From Anthoceros angustus (lineage: Eukaryota; Streptophyta; Anthocerotopsida; Anthocerotales; Anthocerotaceae), in NCBI GenBank assembly GCA_010909165.1, contig MU008155.1, positions 1,736,001 to 1,800,000 on the forward strand: 64,000 nucleotides of DNA. The letters are read 5' to 3'. Below, piece by piece: positions 24,857-34,870 of the stretch. The number at the start of each line of letters is the position of its first letter. The first letter of the stretch is position 1. The notes under the pieces are model-generated. The model saw nothing but the letters and a program-made list of their open reading frames with translations, ran no database searches and was not told the DNA's origin. Both the position numbers and the translations under genes were made by a program.

Positions 24857-24877
24857 AATCACCCCTCGGGGTCCAGT
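24857..24877 (-). repeat. Right arm of outer 21 bp inverted repeat
   Basis: Partner of 10298-10318 with one mismatch. Inside it lie two AATGCCGAA-like words in inverted orientation (CGGCATTTTA), as on the left side. The pair would delimit a 14.6 kb segment that contains the whole inner TIR element. Confidence 0.5.
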
Positions 24878-24921
24878 AGTACATTTAGGAAAAGAGGAAT
24901 GCACCTATTCAAGTAATTTTT

Positions 24922-25137
24922 AAAATAAATCATAGTATATATTTAAGTCATCCCTAAAATAAATCATAGTATCTATTTAAGTAATCCCTAAAATACATCA
25001 TAGTATCTATTTAAGTAATCCCTAAAATAAATCATAGTATCTATTTAAGTAATCCCTAAAATACATCATAGTATCTATTTAAGTAATCCCTAAAATAAAT
25101 CATAGTATCTATTTAAGTAATCCCTAAAATAAATCAT
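24922..25137 (+). repeat. 34 bp AT-rich tandem array, 6.4 copies
   Basis: Units of AAAATAAATCATAGTATC plus TATTTAAGTAATCCCT run without spacers. Copies are nearly identical, and a single A/C difference (AAATAAATC versus AAATACATC) alternates through units 2-6, so the recent duplication unit was probably a 68 bp dimer. Confidence 0.9.
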
Positions 25138-25761
25138 TCTAAAAAAAAACGGATGACTGAGTGGTTTATAAGACCATTAGTAGGATGTTTGAACATTCCT
25201 ATAGAGTTCTAACGTATCGCTATTAATATTCTTGGGTGCAATAAAGAGTACATAAGACTATCAACTTATTGAATAATTAATAATATTCTTCCTATCCTAT
25301 ATAATATGTATCGTTTAGATAATTCAGATATCTTAGGAACAACATTCTGGGGCACGTCTTCAGGTATTTAAACTCTATTCTTCATCTTTTCAACCTTTCG
25401 CACCCTCTAAATTTTATTCCTTATCTCTTCAACCTTTTCCATCTTTCCTCAAATCTTAATATGGCATATTTTCATGGAGTTAGCTTATTATTTTTAATGC
25501 AAAAGCAAAAGTTATGATTCATGATATGCACTTGTGACAGATTCCTTGAACAATGAAGGAAAGGAAAGGTTTCAACGTATAATAAGGGCCGAGGTAAGGA
25601 GAAAAGGAAAGATCATTAACGCAGTACACTTTTCCTCCCATATGTACACCATCAATCTACAAAAACAACTTCGTGGCTGGTAAGTTGTGATGAATGAATC
25701 TTGAGTTGTTAAGTACCAAGTCCCATGATAGGAAAATTCTATTTAAGTGGACTGTGATACA

Positions 25762-25782
25762 CTTCTTCTTCTTCTTCTTCTT
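25762..25782 (+). repeat. (CTT)n microsatellite
   Basis: Seven uninterrupted CTT-type trinucleotides in AT-rich intergenic DNA. Confidence 0.9.
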
Positions 25783-25882
25783 GTCCTTACAAAACATATA
25801 TCTGACAATATATGATTGAAGATGGAAATGTGACACCTCTTTTAATTCTTATGCATGCAGCCACTTTAAGACATGGGCTAAA

Positions 25883-26149
25883 ATGATCTTGACGAAAATT
25901 GTGAAGTTCTCGCGAGAAAAATTCGAGGAAGCTTACAAAGTTTTGGTTGATATGGAATTAGAAGCGTATATCCAAAACCGAAGCAAAACAAACATGATAA
26001 CAAGACTTACTTTGCAAATTTATAGGGCTTGTGTATTCATAGATGGTGCTAGGAGCCGTAAAATATACATAGTCGTAATGGCTTCAGGATCCCCTTCCAA
26101 GTTGGAAAAGATTATAGAAGAGTCGAGAGAAGAGGATGTTGATCAATAA
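25883..26149 (+). CDS. Hypothetical 88-codon ORF
   Basis: A small open frame with mixed composition (FSREKFEEAYKVLVDMELEA near the N-terminus, an acidic C-terminus). It is preceded by a possible splice acceptor (TTATGCATGCAG at ~25860), so it could be a terminal exon of an unrecognised gene or part of a decayed element. I recognise no family. Its AT-rich setting makes an 88-codon open frame less expected than it would be in GC-rich DNA. Confidence 0.25.
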   Translation: MILTKIVKFSREKFEEAYKVLVDMELEAYIQNRSKTNMITRLTLQIYRACVFIDGARSRKIYIVVMASGSPSKLEKIIEESREEDVDQ

Positions 26150-27110
26150 TCAGTTCTCTTGTTTTCTCATAAACCACCAAATGGTACACATAGTGTAGTC
26201 AACACATTCGAGTGTCTATGAATATATGTTGAGCATGGGCAAGTTCTTCTAACATCTTCTTTGTTTTGTTTGCATTCTATGAGCACTTGCTTGGAAGCTG
26301 AAGTGAGCTATAGTGCTTCTCGCTATCCCTGCCCCTTTGGAAAATTTTTCCTTTTTTTGGTCGTTTATCGAAGGTTACATTAGAATGCCCTACATGCAGG
26401 CTTAGCCTGTTTTTTGCTTCAAAGTCTGCTATGTTGGTGCTCGTGCGTTAAGATGTATTGCAAGATTCTATCTATAATGTGTATATTATTTTTGTCCAGA
26501 GGGATTGAGTCTTTGTTGCAGATGTGGTTGTAATATACCCTATTCATGACATTGTCACATGAGGTAAGCACTTGAATTCATGTAAGGACTTCCTTAACAA
26601 ACAATCAATTGTAAACAAAACAAATCTAATATGCAAGTAAGCAAACTAACAACCAAATGTAATGGGAAAGTATGGCTCGACATCGCGCACAAACACACTC
26701 CCATGCAGACACGCAAAATCATCATCGCTCTTCCGAGTCGTGGCTTTGGCCTCCTCACAACACTCTTTGGAATTGCATCTGCAGGATAAGCTATGATCCG
26801 AGCTTGTCGCATGTGAAGTCATATACTAAACTCGCATATATTCCTAAGATATCCATTTTGTATGCGGAAATATCCTAAGAATGTTCTTAGGATATTTCCA
26901 AAGATATTGTGTCCAGCTATAGATTTCTTTATCCACTTAGCTATTACTCACAATTCAATTATGATGATCAATTCTTAATTAACATAAGAGTTTAGCTTAA
27001 TTAACGTACATGTTTTAGATTAATTAATGCTAATCAAACACTAAACCCAAGTGCACAGATTAGTGTCACACGGCATGGCGCGATCAAGACCATGACCTCC
27101 CGGGATTCGC
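26150..27110. other. AT-rich intergenic DNA
   Basis: No gene, tandem repeat or clear element end was seen. Around 26840-26910 there is a local inverted repeat (TATTCCTAAGATATCC against GGATATTTCC) that could form a hairpin. Confidence 0.4.
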
Positions 27111-27119
27111 GGTAGGGGG

Positions 27120-27340
27120 CAACACCCACAAGTATTCTTGCCCATGAAGGCCAGTGCTTTCATTCCTGTGAAACTTTGGGGCCATGGGCAAGAATTTTTT
27201 TGAGGTTTATCAACGGCTATGCTAAGGCCTACTACATCCGTAAGAATGGGGTAGGCCTCCCCTTATCTTCTCGGTGGGCCCTTCTTCCCAAGAACGCCTT
27301 CGACTCGAGAGGCTTGCCAAACAATTTTAGAATGTTTTTC
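27120..27340 (+). mobile_element. LINE fragment (C-terminal end of ORF)
   Basis: The peptide around GPWARIFLRFINGYAKAYYI and KNGVGLPLSSRWAL matches the last ~60 residues of the LINE protein seen at 28020-28200 and 62540-62700. It is a short remnant of a separate copy, just upstream of a longer one. Confidence 0.65.
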
Positions 27341-27439
27341 GAGTGTGGGAGATGCAACATCTTCAACTCATGTGGGTGGTAAGTAAACCCTTCGTTATTC
27401 TAGACTACAACATCTTGGGGGCGATAGACAGCTTGAGGG

Positions 27440-28430
27440 TGAACAATGGCGGACAATGGCGGAGCTAGCCCCCGGGCCTGGGCTGCGGTGCTTGTTCCCC
27501 ACTCCCTCGGTGTACATTGGACTTCCCATGTATGCATTTTTTAAGGGAGCAGGTTCATGGCTTCTTGCTCGACCTTGCATGGAGGCTTTCCAAATAGCAG
27601 CAGCCTCTTTTTCTACCGCAATGAGGTTTCGCCTGGGCCTGGTCTAACCTTTGGCCTGCTCTCTCCAGGGAGCCCCACCCAGTGGGGTGCCCTCGGCGAC
27701 TCGGCACCCAGCACTCATCCGCAGTGGACCGGCGCAGATTGCTACATGATGTCTTTTGGCATGTCATGAGCACATGGAGGGAGGCTTCTTTCCTTGGAGT
27801 ACTTATACTTTCTATACAGTGGGTTTCCTCAGCGGACCTTTTTGTGGAACCGGGTTTGGTTGCAAATGTGGTTGTCACTAACCCTACTTGGGATTTCGTG
27901 AGTGAGCATGTGATCCTCAACCCTCCGGGGTGGGCAGCGGAGGGATGTGCCATGGTGAAGGTTCGTTAGTACTCTCATATGCAGCAAGGGCATGCCTTCA
28001 TCCCCCTTGCCATCCAGATCCATGGGGCCATGCGCAAGGCCTTTTCTAGGTTCCTTAAGACCTATGCTAGGGAGTACCACAACCGCACGAACGGGGTTGG
28101 CCTCCCTTTTTCATGTATCGTGGCTTTCTACACGCAACGGGTGTTCATCGCCCTACAACGGGCATTGGCCAACACGGTGTACAGGGCAATGGCGAGCGCA
28201 GGGTAGGTGGCTTCTTCGGCACCGGTGGTGGTTAGGCCCTTCCGCATCCCCGATTTTGATATCCTTGGTGCAGTAGGCATTTACGAGATTGGCGACAATG
28301 GGGGTTAGTCCCCCATGGTTTGGTGCCCTCTTAAGGGTTGTTCCTCTTCTCTTAGGTAGATGGATTTCCATCTCTTTTTCATAATAAAGTCTTTTGTTTC
28401 TTCATTTTCATAAAGTCTATACTAGTGAGC
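27440..28430 (+). mobile_element. 5'-truncated LINE copy with decayed restriction-like endonuclease region
   Basis: Three frames supply consecutive pieces of the same protein as the 62 kb copy: TAMRFRLGLV (~27615), SADLFVEPGLVANVVVTNPT (~27829), HVILNPPGWAAEGCAM (~27909), then HAFIPLAIQIHGAMRKAF (~27988) and VGLPFSCIVAF. The zinc-knuckle segment between them is frame-shifted. The 3' end has the family's hairpin (TAGATGGATTTCCATCT, ~28358) followed by ATAATAAAGTCT. The reverse transcriptase is missing, so the copy is truncated and dead. Confidence 0.75.
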
Positions 28431-28743
28431 ATCGTCGGGGAAAAAAAAAAGAAAACAAATCCGTGTCACAAGTCAAGAGAGATCACCTTGGTGCTTGAGG
28501 CGCCCGTCGGGTTACCTGGGGAGGGGTTTACCAGCAGCATAAGAGTTCTTCAGAAAGCAACTTGGCCCGCCTAGCATAATTTGGCGAGCAAGTTTGCCAA
28601 ATTATGCTTGACTCTCCATCACCGTCAATCTCCAGTCTCCGTCCATGCTTGTCAAGCACGCAACGCCGAGCCTTCGAGGTGGCTTACCGGCGCTGCATCT
28701 CTGTCTGACTTAAGATGATAGCTGCAAGACTATTGTTGCAACA

Positions 28744-29505
28744 ATGGACGACAAGAAGTATCTGCCGTTCTGGGGCCACAAGGCGCGCGACGGCAGAGCG
28801 GGAGCAGCCTGCCTGAGCCAGTGGTGGCCCGCGGAGTTCACGGTGGATGGAATCCGGTACGCCACTGCGGAGCATTGGATGATGGCAGCCAAGGCGCGCT
28901 TGTTCGGAGACGAGGCCTCGGAAGCGCTGATACTGGCAGCGAACAGTCCAGGAGCAGCAAAGCGGCTGGGACGGAAGGTGGAACGCTTTCAGGAAGAGGT
29001 GTGGATTCGGGAGCGGTCGGCGTTAGTAGTGCAAGGCAATCTGGCCAAGTTCGGGCAGCATGCGGATCTGGCCGCCTACCTGCTGAGCACCGGAGACCGC
29101 GTGTTGGTGGAGGCAAGCCCTACGGACTGCATTTGGGGCATCGGCCTCTCGGCCACCGATCCGCGGGCGGTGGACCCGCTGCAGTGGCGCGGCCTCAACT
29201 TGCTCGGCTACGCGCTCATGGAAGTGCGCGAGCAGCTCCGCCGCCTCCGTGAAGAGGTACAGCATTATCCCAAGGCGAGCATCGACCGGAGCAAGCCAGA
29301 GCCAGCAAATCATGAAAATTTCACTACATTCACATGCTCTGAATGCCTTCAAGCAGACTGTGCAGGCGGAGGACCGAGCCAGGGCACAGAAAAGCCGCGA
29401 TGGCTGTCGAGCAAGGGAGAAAAGGCTGGCCAAAATTCGCACGAAGGAAACAGGTGCAAAGAAACGAAAGGCTCGACATCTTCTTCAACGAAGAGAGCGA
29501 ATTGA
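28744..29505 (+). CDS. Stand-alone NADAR-domain protein (RibX/YbiA-like N-glycosidase or ADP-ribose hydrolase family)
   Basis: Residues ~8-165 are a full NADAR domain. Visible features are FWGHK near the start, LSQWWPAEFTVDG, YATAEHWMMAAKARLFGD, the GNLAKFGQ block, and LVEASPTDCIWGIGL followed by WRGLNLLGYALMEVR. In bacteria and plants the family includes COG3236 enzymes that cleave N-glycosidic bonds of early riboflavin intermediates. Some NADAR proteins remove ADP-ribose from guanine in DNA, opposing DarT-type toxins. In plants the domain is usually fused to PyrR; here it stands alone, close to bacterial and fungal forms. A donor-like GAAGAG|gtacag near 29255 and a basic, coiled-coil-like second frame (29340-29580) suggest a spliced alternative C-terminus. 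The unspliced frame gives 253 aa. Its substrate here is unknown. Confidence 0.85.
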   Translation: MDDKKYLPFWGHKARDGRAGAACLSQWWPAEFTVDGIRYATAEHWMMAAKARLFGDEASEALILAANSPGAAKRLGRKVERFQEEVWIRERSALVVQGNLAKFGQHADLAAYLLSTGDRVLVEASPTDCIWGIGLSATDPRAVDPLQWRGLNLLGYALMEVREQLRRLREEVQHYPKASIDRSKPEPANHENFTTFTCSECLQADCAGGGPSQGTEKPRWLSSKGEKAGQNSHEGNRCKETKGSTSSSTKRAN

Positions 29506-29589
29506 GCTTGAAGCCAGAAAAAGAAAAGATTGGTATGGCACGCCGTTTCGGACACTTGGGTACTCGGGACACTGCGTCTAAGTTTCCGT

Positions 29590-30100
29590 GGTTTTTTAGG
29601 GAAGTTGCTGCAACACTGGTGCAAACAAGGAAGCCCGACGTGTGGCTGAAGCCGGGTCTCGAATGGCTTCCGATCCCGGGGTTCGAATTTCGGGCCTACA
29701 TGTATTACTATTTTATGCAGAAAACATGGAACATGTTCATTCTAAGGCGTAGCAATGTTTTGCATTAAAAACTGACATTTGGTAAGTTGGACATAAATAT
29801 CTTGGTAATTCTAACTTAATATGTATCTTTAATATTATCATATTTTGTGTTAAAGATATTAAATTTATTCTTTAGGTTGGAATTTTAATGCAATTTTACT
29901 TTAACATTTATTTCCCTTCACACCTACTAGCAGTCCTAACTTAATATCTATGTACCTTTTACAATAATTTATTTGCTTTAAAGATATTGAAATTGTCCTT
30001 TGAGTTGAAATTTTAATATAAAATATAATTTTTTATTTGGAATTTTTATTAGTTTACGTGTGTAGTCTAGTGGGGGCAAGAATTTTTAAGGGTCCATAGG
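29590..30100. other. AT-rich DNA with a diverged ~80 bp duplication
   Basis: Segments ~29811-29890 and ~29935-30018 share CTAACTTAATAT, TTAAAGATATT and TTGGAATTTTAAT-type words in the same order, an old direct duplication. No gene is seen. Confidence 0.5.
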
Positions 30101-30157
30101 CCATAGAAGAAGAAGAAGAATTTTATTTAAGTCCACTGAAGACGGATTTCTTGCACC

Positions 30158-30339
30158 AAAGGCATCCACCCACTCCCCTTAGGCACCCCATCTAAGGGCA
30201 TCCACCCACTCCCTTTAGGCACCCCATCTAAGTACCGATCTAAACTCAGGACTTGGTACTTAACAACAAGTACCATGGTGTGCCTAAGCTACTTGCACCA
30301 AGGGCATCCACCCACTCCCTTTAGGCACCCCATCTAAGT
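30158..30339 (+). repeat. Three direct copies of a ~37 bp repeat
   Basis: GGCATCCACCCACTCCC followed by TTAGGCACCCCATCTAAG occurs at ~30161, ~30197 and ~30303. The second and third copies extend into AGTACCGATCTAAAC. Confidence 0.85.
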
Positions 30340-30744
30340 ACCGATCTAAACGATCTAAACTCAGGATGCTTAATCACGGTGTTCTTATAAATGTGTGTCC
30401 ATTTGGCCTAAGCCATTTGGACCATAGGTGTCCAGGCTCTTAAGGCTTTTATGGCTATCATGGTTTTTTGAGGTAGGACGTTGTCGCATCTACGACCATG
30501 TACGCCATAGCAGCATGCAGCCATGGTTATCTTGGCTCTCACGTGGCCATAAGCGACATCGCACGTGCAGCCCTGGCTGATGTAGCAACCTTAATAAGCT
30601 AGCATGGCTTTCATGGCAGTTTATAAGTATTTACATGTGATTGGAGATAGTTTATGTATGATCCTATTGCACCAAGTTACTACAATGGAAGTCCATGTAT
30701 GGCACGCTGCAGCGCTGTGATGCCCTCTTCAATCCATGAAGAAC

Positions 30745-30854
30745 AAGCTCGTGTTATAACTTACAACCCTAAAATTTGGACATGGTCATGTTATAACTTA
30801 TAACCCTAAAATTTGGACAAGGTCCTGTTATAACTTATTACCCTAAAATTTGGA
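30745..30854 (+). repeat. 37 bp tandem repeat, ~2.8 copies
   Basis: GTTATAACTTATAACCCTA plus AAATTTGGACAAGGTC units run head to tail with few substitutions. Confidence 0.85.
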
Positions 30855-31464
30855 CTACCCTCCCATCGCAAATAGGTTCACTCCAAAGCGACTTGGTCGC
30901 CGTGCCACAATGCACCATGACTACGGGAAGGTGCATGCATGGCACGATGTAGCGATTTGGCGGTGTAGAAATACTAATGCAAATGTTTTATCCAGAAATT
31001 CATTAATTAATAGTGATGATCCAACTGGGGCAAGGCAAGATTTTGATGAAGAAGGTAGCATGGATGTACACATGGTAATATCTAGATAGTCCCCTGATGC
31101 ATATTTATTGAATTTAGTAGAGACATCAAATGTAGATGTTTATGTAGACTTTTCGGATGATAAAAACACATTATAGAGAGTTCAAACTGATGACAATAAA
31201 AATGCTCTAACTTTGAAGGAACATGATAGAGTATGAAAAAGGAGTAAGAGATATAAATGGGTAGATAATAAACATCCAAATGTAGATAACATGAAAGTAG
31301 TACCAAAACCATATGTCAGAGTAGCATTAACACGCAAAATACAAAAAGAACTCTTAGTTTACTTATGAATAATTATTACTAGAAGCGAATGATGAATGTG
31401 GTTGATATAGTGGTATGAACATGTGAAGTTTCTGATAGAGTTAAAAAATATAATGTGGTATATG

Positions 31465-34045
31465 TTTTATTCAGGAAAAAAACGATGGGGAAAAACCCAT
31501 CCAGCATAGGACAACGAAGGTGGACCCCAGGGGTCAAGTTACCTACTGCTCCTAAAAAACATCGTATGCAGGAAGAACAAATGACCTGCAAACTACGCAA
31601 GAAGAGGAAGAAGTGTCACCTGTTGTCACTGCCTCGTGAAGGATTGCCGTCTAGAGGGCCCTTTTGAAGGGCAATAGAGACTCGCTATCTGAAGTACACT
31701 GTGAAGTAAGAAAGGGACAACCTCGCGCCATGCGTGCGGGTGTGGTAGGATCTGGCACGGGACTTGAGAAATTGATCGAAGTCCGCAGCCATTGCCCCAT
31801 ACGTTTCGAGTGCAAGCAAAATAAAGAAGTGGTCCACTTGCATCCCGCTATACTTTCTGACCTTGAGAGCTATAGCACCAGCGGCAACCCAACCAGGATG
31901 GATGTTAGTGATAACCTGAGCGGAGATGGTGTCTCGAGCAGGGTCAGTAACCACCACGTCCGCCACCGAAACCTGGTCACCGCGGACAAAGTACAAGTCA
32001 ACCCTGATGGAGCGACCTGTTCGAAGAATGTACGCTCGCTCCCTCTAGGCCATGTACCCGCTTTCACGAGATATGGCAAAGATGACATCGCGGATAGCGT
32101 CATGGGTGGCGATGCGATGACCCCATGGGGACAACGAGCAAGGTGTACCCAGAGTCATCGAGGGTAGAGCCGCACTCGCAAGTAAGAAGGGAAGACGCCA
32201 TAGGCTGAAGCAGGCCAAGACGAAATCGCATCGTAGTGATGAAGGTGGTTGGTGCAATGACAAAACCCCGTATACATGGATGAGCCAAAAGCCAAGCACC
32301 TGAGCCCCTTACCAGAACAAGAGCGAAGCCAAGCTCTCGTGGACCTAGGGATGGAGGGGTCCAAGAGGATGGAATGGAAAGCCTGGCCGAGCTGCTTCTC
32401 AAGCAACAACGCCTACAACCCCCTGAAACCATCGGAGATGAACATCGAGAAAGGAGGAAAATTCCGTCGATTTCGCAAAAAGCATTTCTCTGGCATGCCT
32501 CAATGTAGAGGAAGCAGCCTTGGGAAGGGTCCTGTAGTGGGCGATGGCAAAGAGGGCACTACCCAGAGGGTCGCCTTGTCTGGTACCTGTGGCTGATTCC
32601 AAGACAGAAACAACAAATCCCGAAGAGACGTTCTTGTGTTGATAGTAGAGATTGGAAGACTTCTCGTAGAAGCACCGAACAAAAGGTGTAAGGCTCCCCA
32701 TGAAACCACCAGCATCCTTGAGCTCCTCGAAGATGATGCTCTTGGAAATGGTATTGAAGGCATTTTCAACATTGACCTGTAAAACCACTCACTTTGGGTG
32801 GGTGTCAAGGCATGCCTGCACGGCAAAGACCACGGACTCGCAACCCCCCAGAGTGGCAATGCTAAATTGTAGGAGGTTGAGGTGCCGCTGGAGGAGGAGC
32901 CAAGGGCAATAGTAGCTGAGCCACATGAAGGCTTCCAACCGAGTCGACGTGACATGTTAGAGCCCCGGCGCAAGCTTGTCCACGCCCGAGTGAGGAAAGC
33001 AGAGAGATCCGATGAGGCATTTCCCCTAGTGCCACGGTAGCAGCCAGGGGAAAAAAGAGTAGCGGAAAGCCGCTGGATTGGTCTTCAGAGAGAAAAAGGT
33101 CCCAAAGATGCTCAAACACCATTCCAGACAGCCCAGCATAAGAAAGACATGGGCTGAAGAGAGAGCCAGAACAAAAGCCGCTCGGTCCAGGAAGAAGGGG
33201 TCCCCAAGGACATAGTTGAGTATGTCTAGGGGGATGGCATCCTTCGGGGCTAGATGGAGGGCACGAAGGGCTGCAATGGTCTGCATATAAGCAGGGGCCA
33301 AAGAAAGGGCCAGAGAGCCCTGGCAGCGTGGGCATATTCACCTGCTTGACCTAACAACTTGCATCGTCGTAGGTTCGTTGCCACTCCCGGGGCTTGTTCC
33401 ACCTGCAACGCGGATTCCGCTCGAGCCTTGGAAGCCGGCAATGTCTCCTCCTGAAGAGATGCCCAATCGCCGGCCCGAAAGCGACGGAGGCAACTGGCGA
33501 CCTCCCAATGACTAGAAGCCCCACCCCTAATACAACGTAGACACCGTCCTGGGAGTCGAGCACAAGGCAATGCAAAGGAAGACGGAACGCTAAGAGGGCA
33601 TCATCACGAAGGTGCCTGGGAATCCTGCGAAAGATGCGCGGGCATGGAAAGCGGGTTTCAAACAACCCAAGGATGTGATCCTGTTGAGTACGCAACCAGT
33701 CCCGTGATGAGAGAGGCACCCCTAGAAGCACGACACTGGATGCCGAAACCTGAGCCACGGAGCTAGTGGAGGTCGCAAGATGTACTTGGGTAGCCCAACT
33801 AGTCTGGTCAAAGTCCTTATGCATGTGCCCAATGTGGGTTTTTACCCCCTTAACGCCGCAAGAGAGTTGAGCACAGACTAGACAGGGAGTGTCCTTGATG
33901 GTCACAGAAGGTGTGGACCGCCCCATCGCAGAGAGAAGAAATCACAAAGAGAGAATAAACTGCGGACACCAGCTTGGGGTTGACAAGGCCAAGGAGGCAG
34001 CGGGGACTGGAGACAAAGAGTCCTCGACCTTTACTGGACATACAA
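31465..34045 (-). mobile_element. LINE retrotransposon with C2H2 finger, reverse transcriptase and restriction-like endonuclease (decayed)
   Basis: Read on the minus strand, the order is: N-terminal region with a C2H2 finger (CLVCAQLSCGVKGVKTHIGH, ~33860-33800); an unclear middle; reverse transcriptase pieces NVENAFNTISKSIIFEELKD and TGTRQGDPLGSALFA (~32788-32540); MRFRLGLLQPM then CECGSTLDDSGYTLL (~32260-32150, a CCHC-type knuckle); HRIATHDAIRDVIFAISRES (~32130); and VADVVVTDPARD with KVRKY (~31990-31850). That is the layout of R2-like LINEs with a C-terminal PD-(D/E)XK nuclease; plant L1 and RTE elements instead have an N-terminal AP endonuclease. Stops and frameshifts show it is inactive. 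The 3' end has the hairpin GGATGGGTTTTTCCCCATC and GAATAAAAC. It is the longest copy in the window. Confidence 0.8.
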
Positions 34046-34870
34046 AGTTTTAGCTCCGTATAGCGAACCCCAAGAGACCGGCCAAAAGGCCCCGCCTAGA
34101 GGGGATGGCCCACCACCACTAGCAACCTACCAGAGCAGTGCCCGCACCTACCAAATTCTTGTCCGTTGATTGTTCATGTGCAAGCATAAATCTCTAGCGC
34201 TCTACCATCGCCGTTGCTCTCTGTTTCGAATGCTCTCTACGATGAAGAATGCTTGCTTGATTGCCACAAGAACGAACATAATGACGGTCAGAAACACAAG
34301 ATGCTCACTCATGGTAAGGAATGTGATACTGAAGGACGTGCGCGCTTCCAAGTAGCACTTAACACATAAGCTCAGCTGGCTTTGCTTATCCCGACATCCC
34401 CTCACATCACTGAGCTCTTGTTACTCCTACAACACAGCCCCGCCCTGCCACGTTGGCCAGCAAATTCCTGTAAGCGATTTCTTCCACTTCAAGTGCTCTT
34501 CTCACAGCTCCTGAAACCCATGACACTCCGAGATCACGAATTGGGAAATTCAAACCTTACTAAGAGCCTCGGATCCACCTTCAATGGGATTCCCCTGTAC
34601 AGCACTACACAACCTCCTCCATCCCCCACCACAGAAGCCTCCAAATCCCACTATAGATCAGAAGCCATGAGAATGGAGAAGCATGCCAGTCATAGGATAT
34701 AGGTACCTAGGTATAGGTGTATGATGTTTCAAAAATCACCTCTCAGTGTGCAACTCTTCTTCATATGAGTGGGAGTAGGTACCACATAATAAATAATCAT
34801 TATGATGTACATATGCTGCCTCATATACATAGGTCCTCCCCATGTGTGCGTGTTGGGAGAAAGTGCCTGG
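34046..34870. other. Intergenic, no feature recognised
   Basis: About 0.8 kb between the LINE 5' side and the gypsy relic. It could include LINE 5' UTR. I see no coding domain. Confidence 0.4.

Noticed and set aside
24922-25137. CRISPR-like periodic repeats (also 30158-30339 and 30745-30854)
   Set aside because: Copies are contiguous tandem repeats without unique spacers, and the genome is eukaryotic.
29670-29700. tRNA T-arm-like GGGGTTCGAATTTCGGG
   Set aside because: The T-stem pairs poorly and no acceptor, D or anticodon arm could be placed upstream at tRNA distances.
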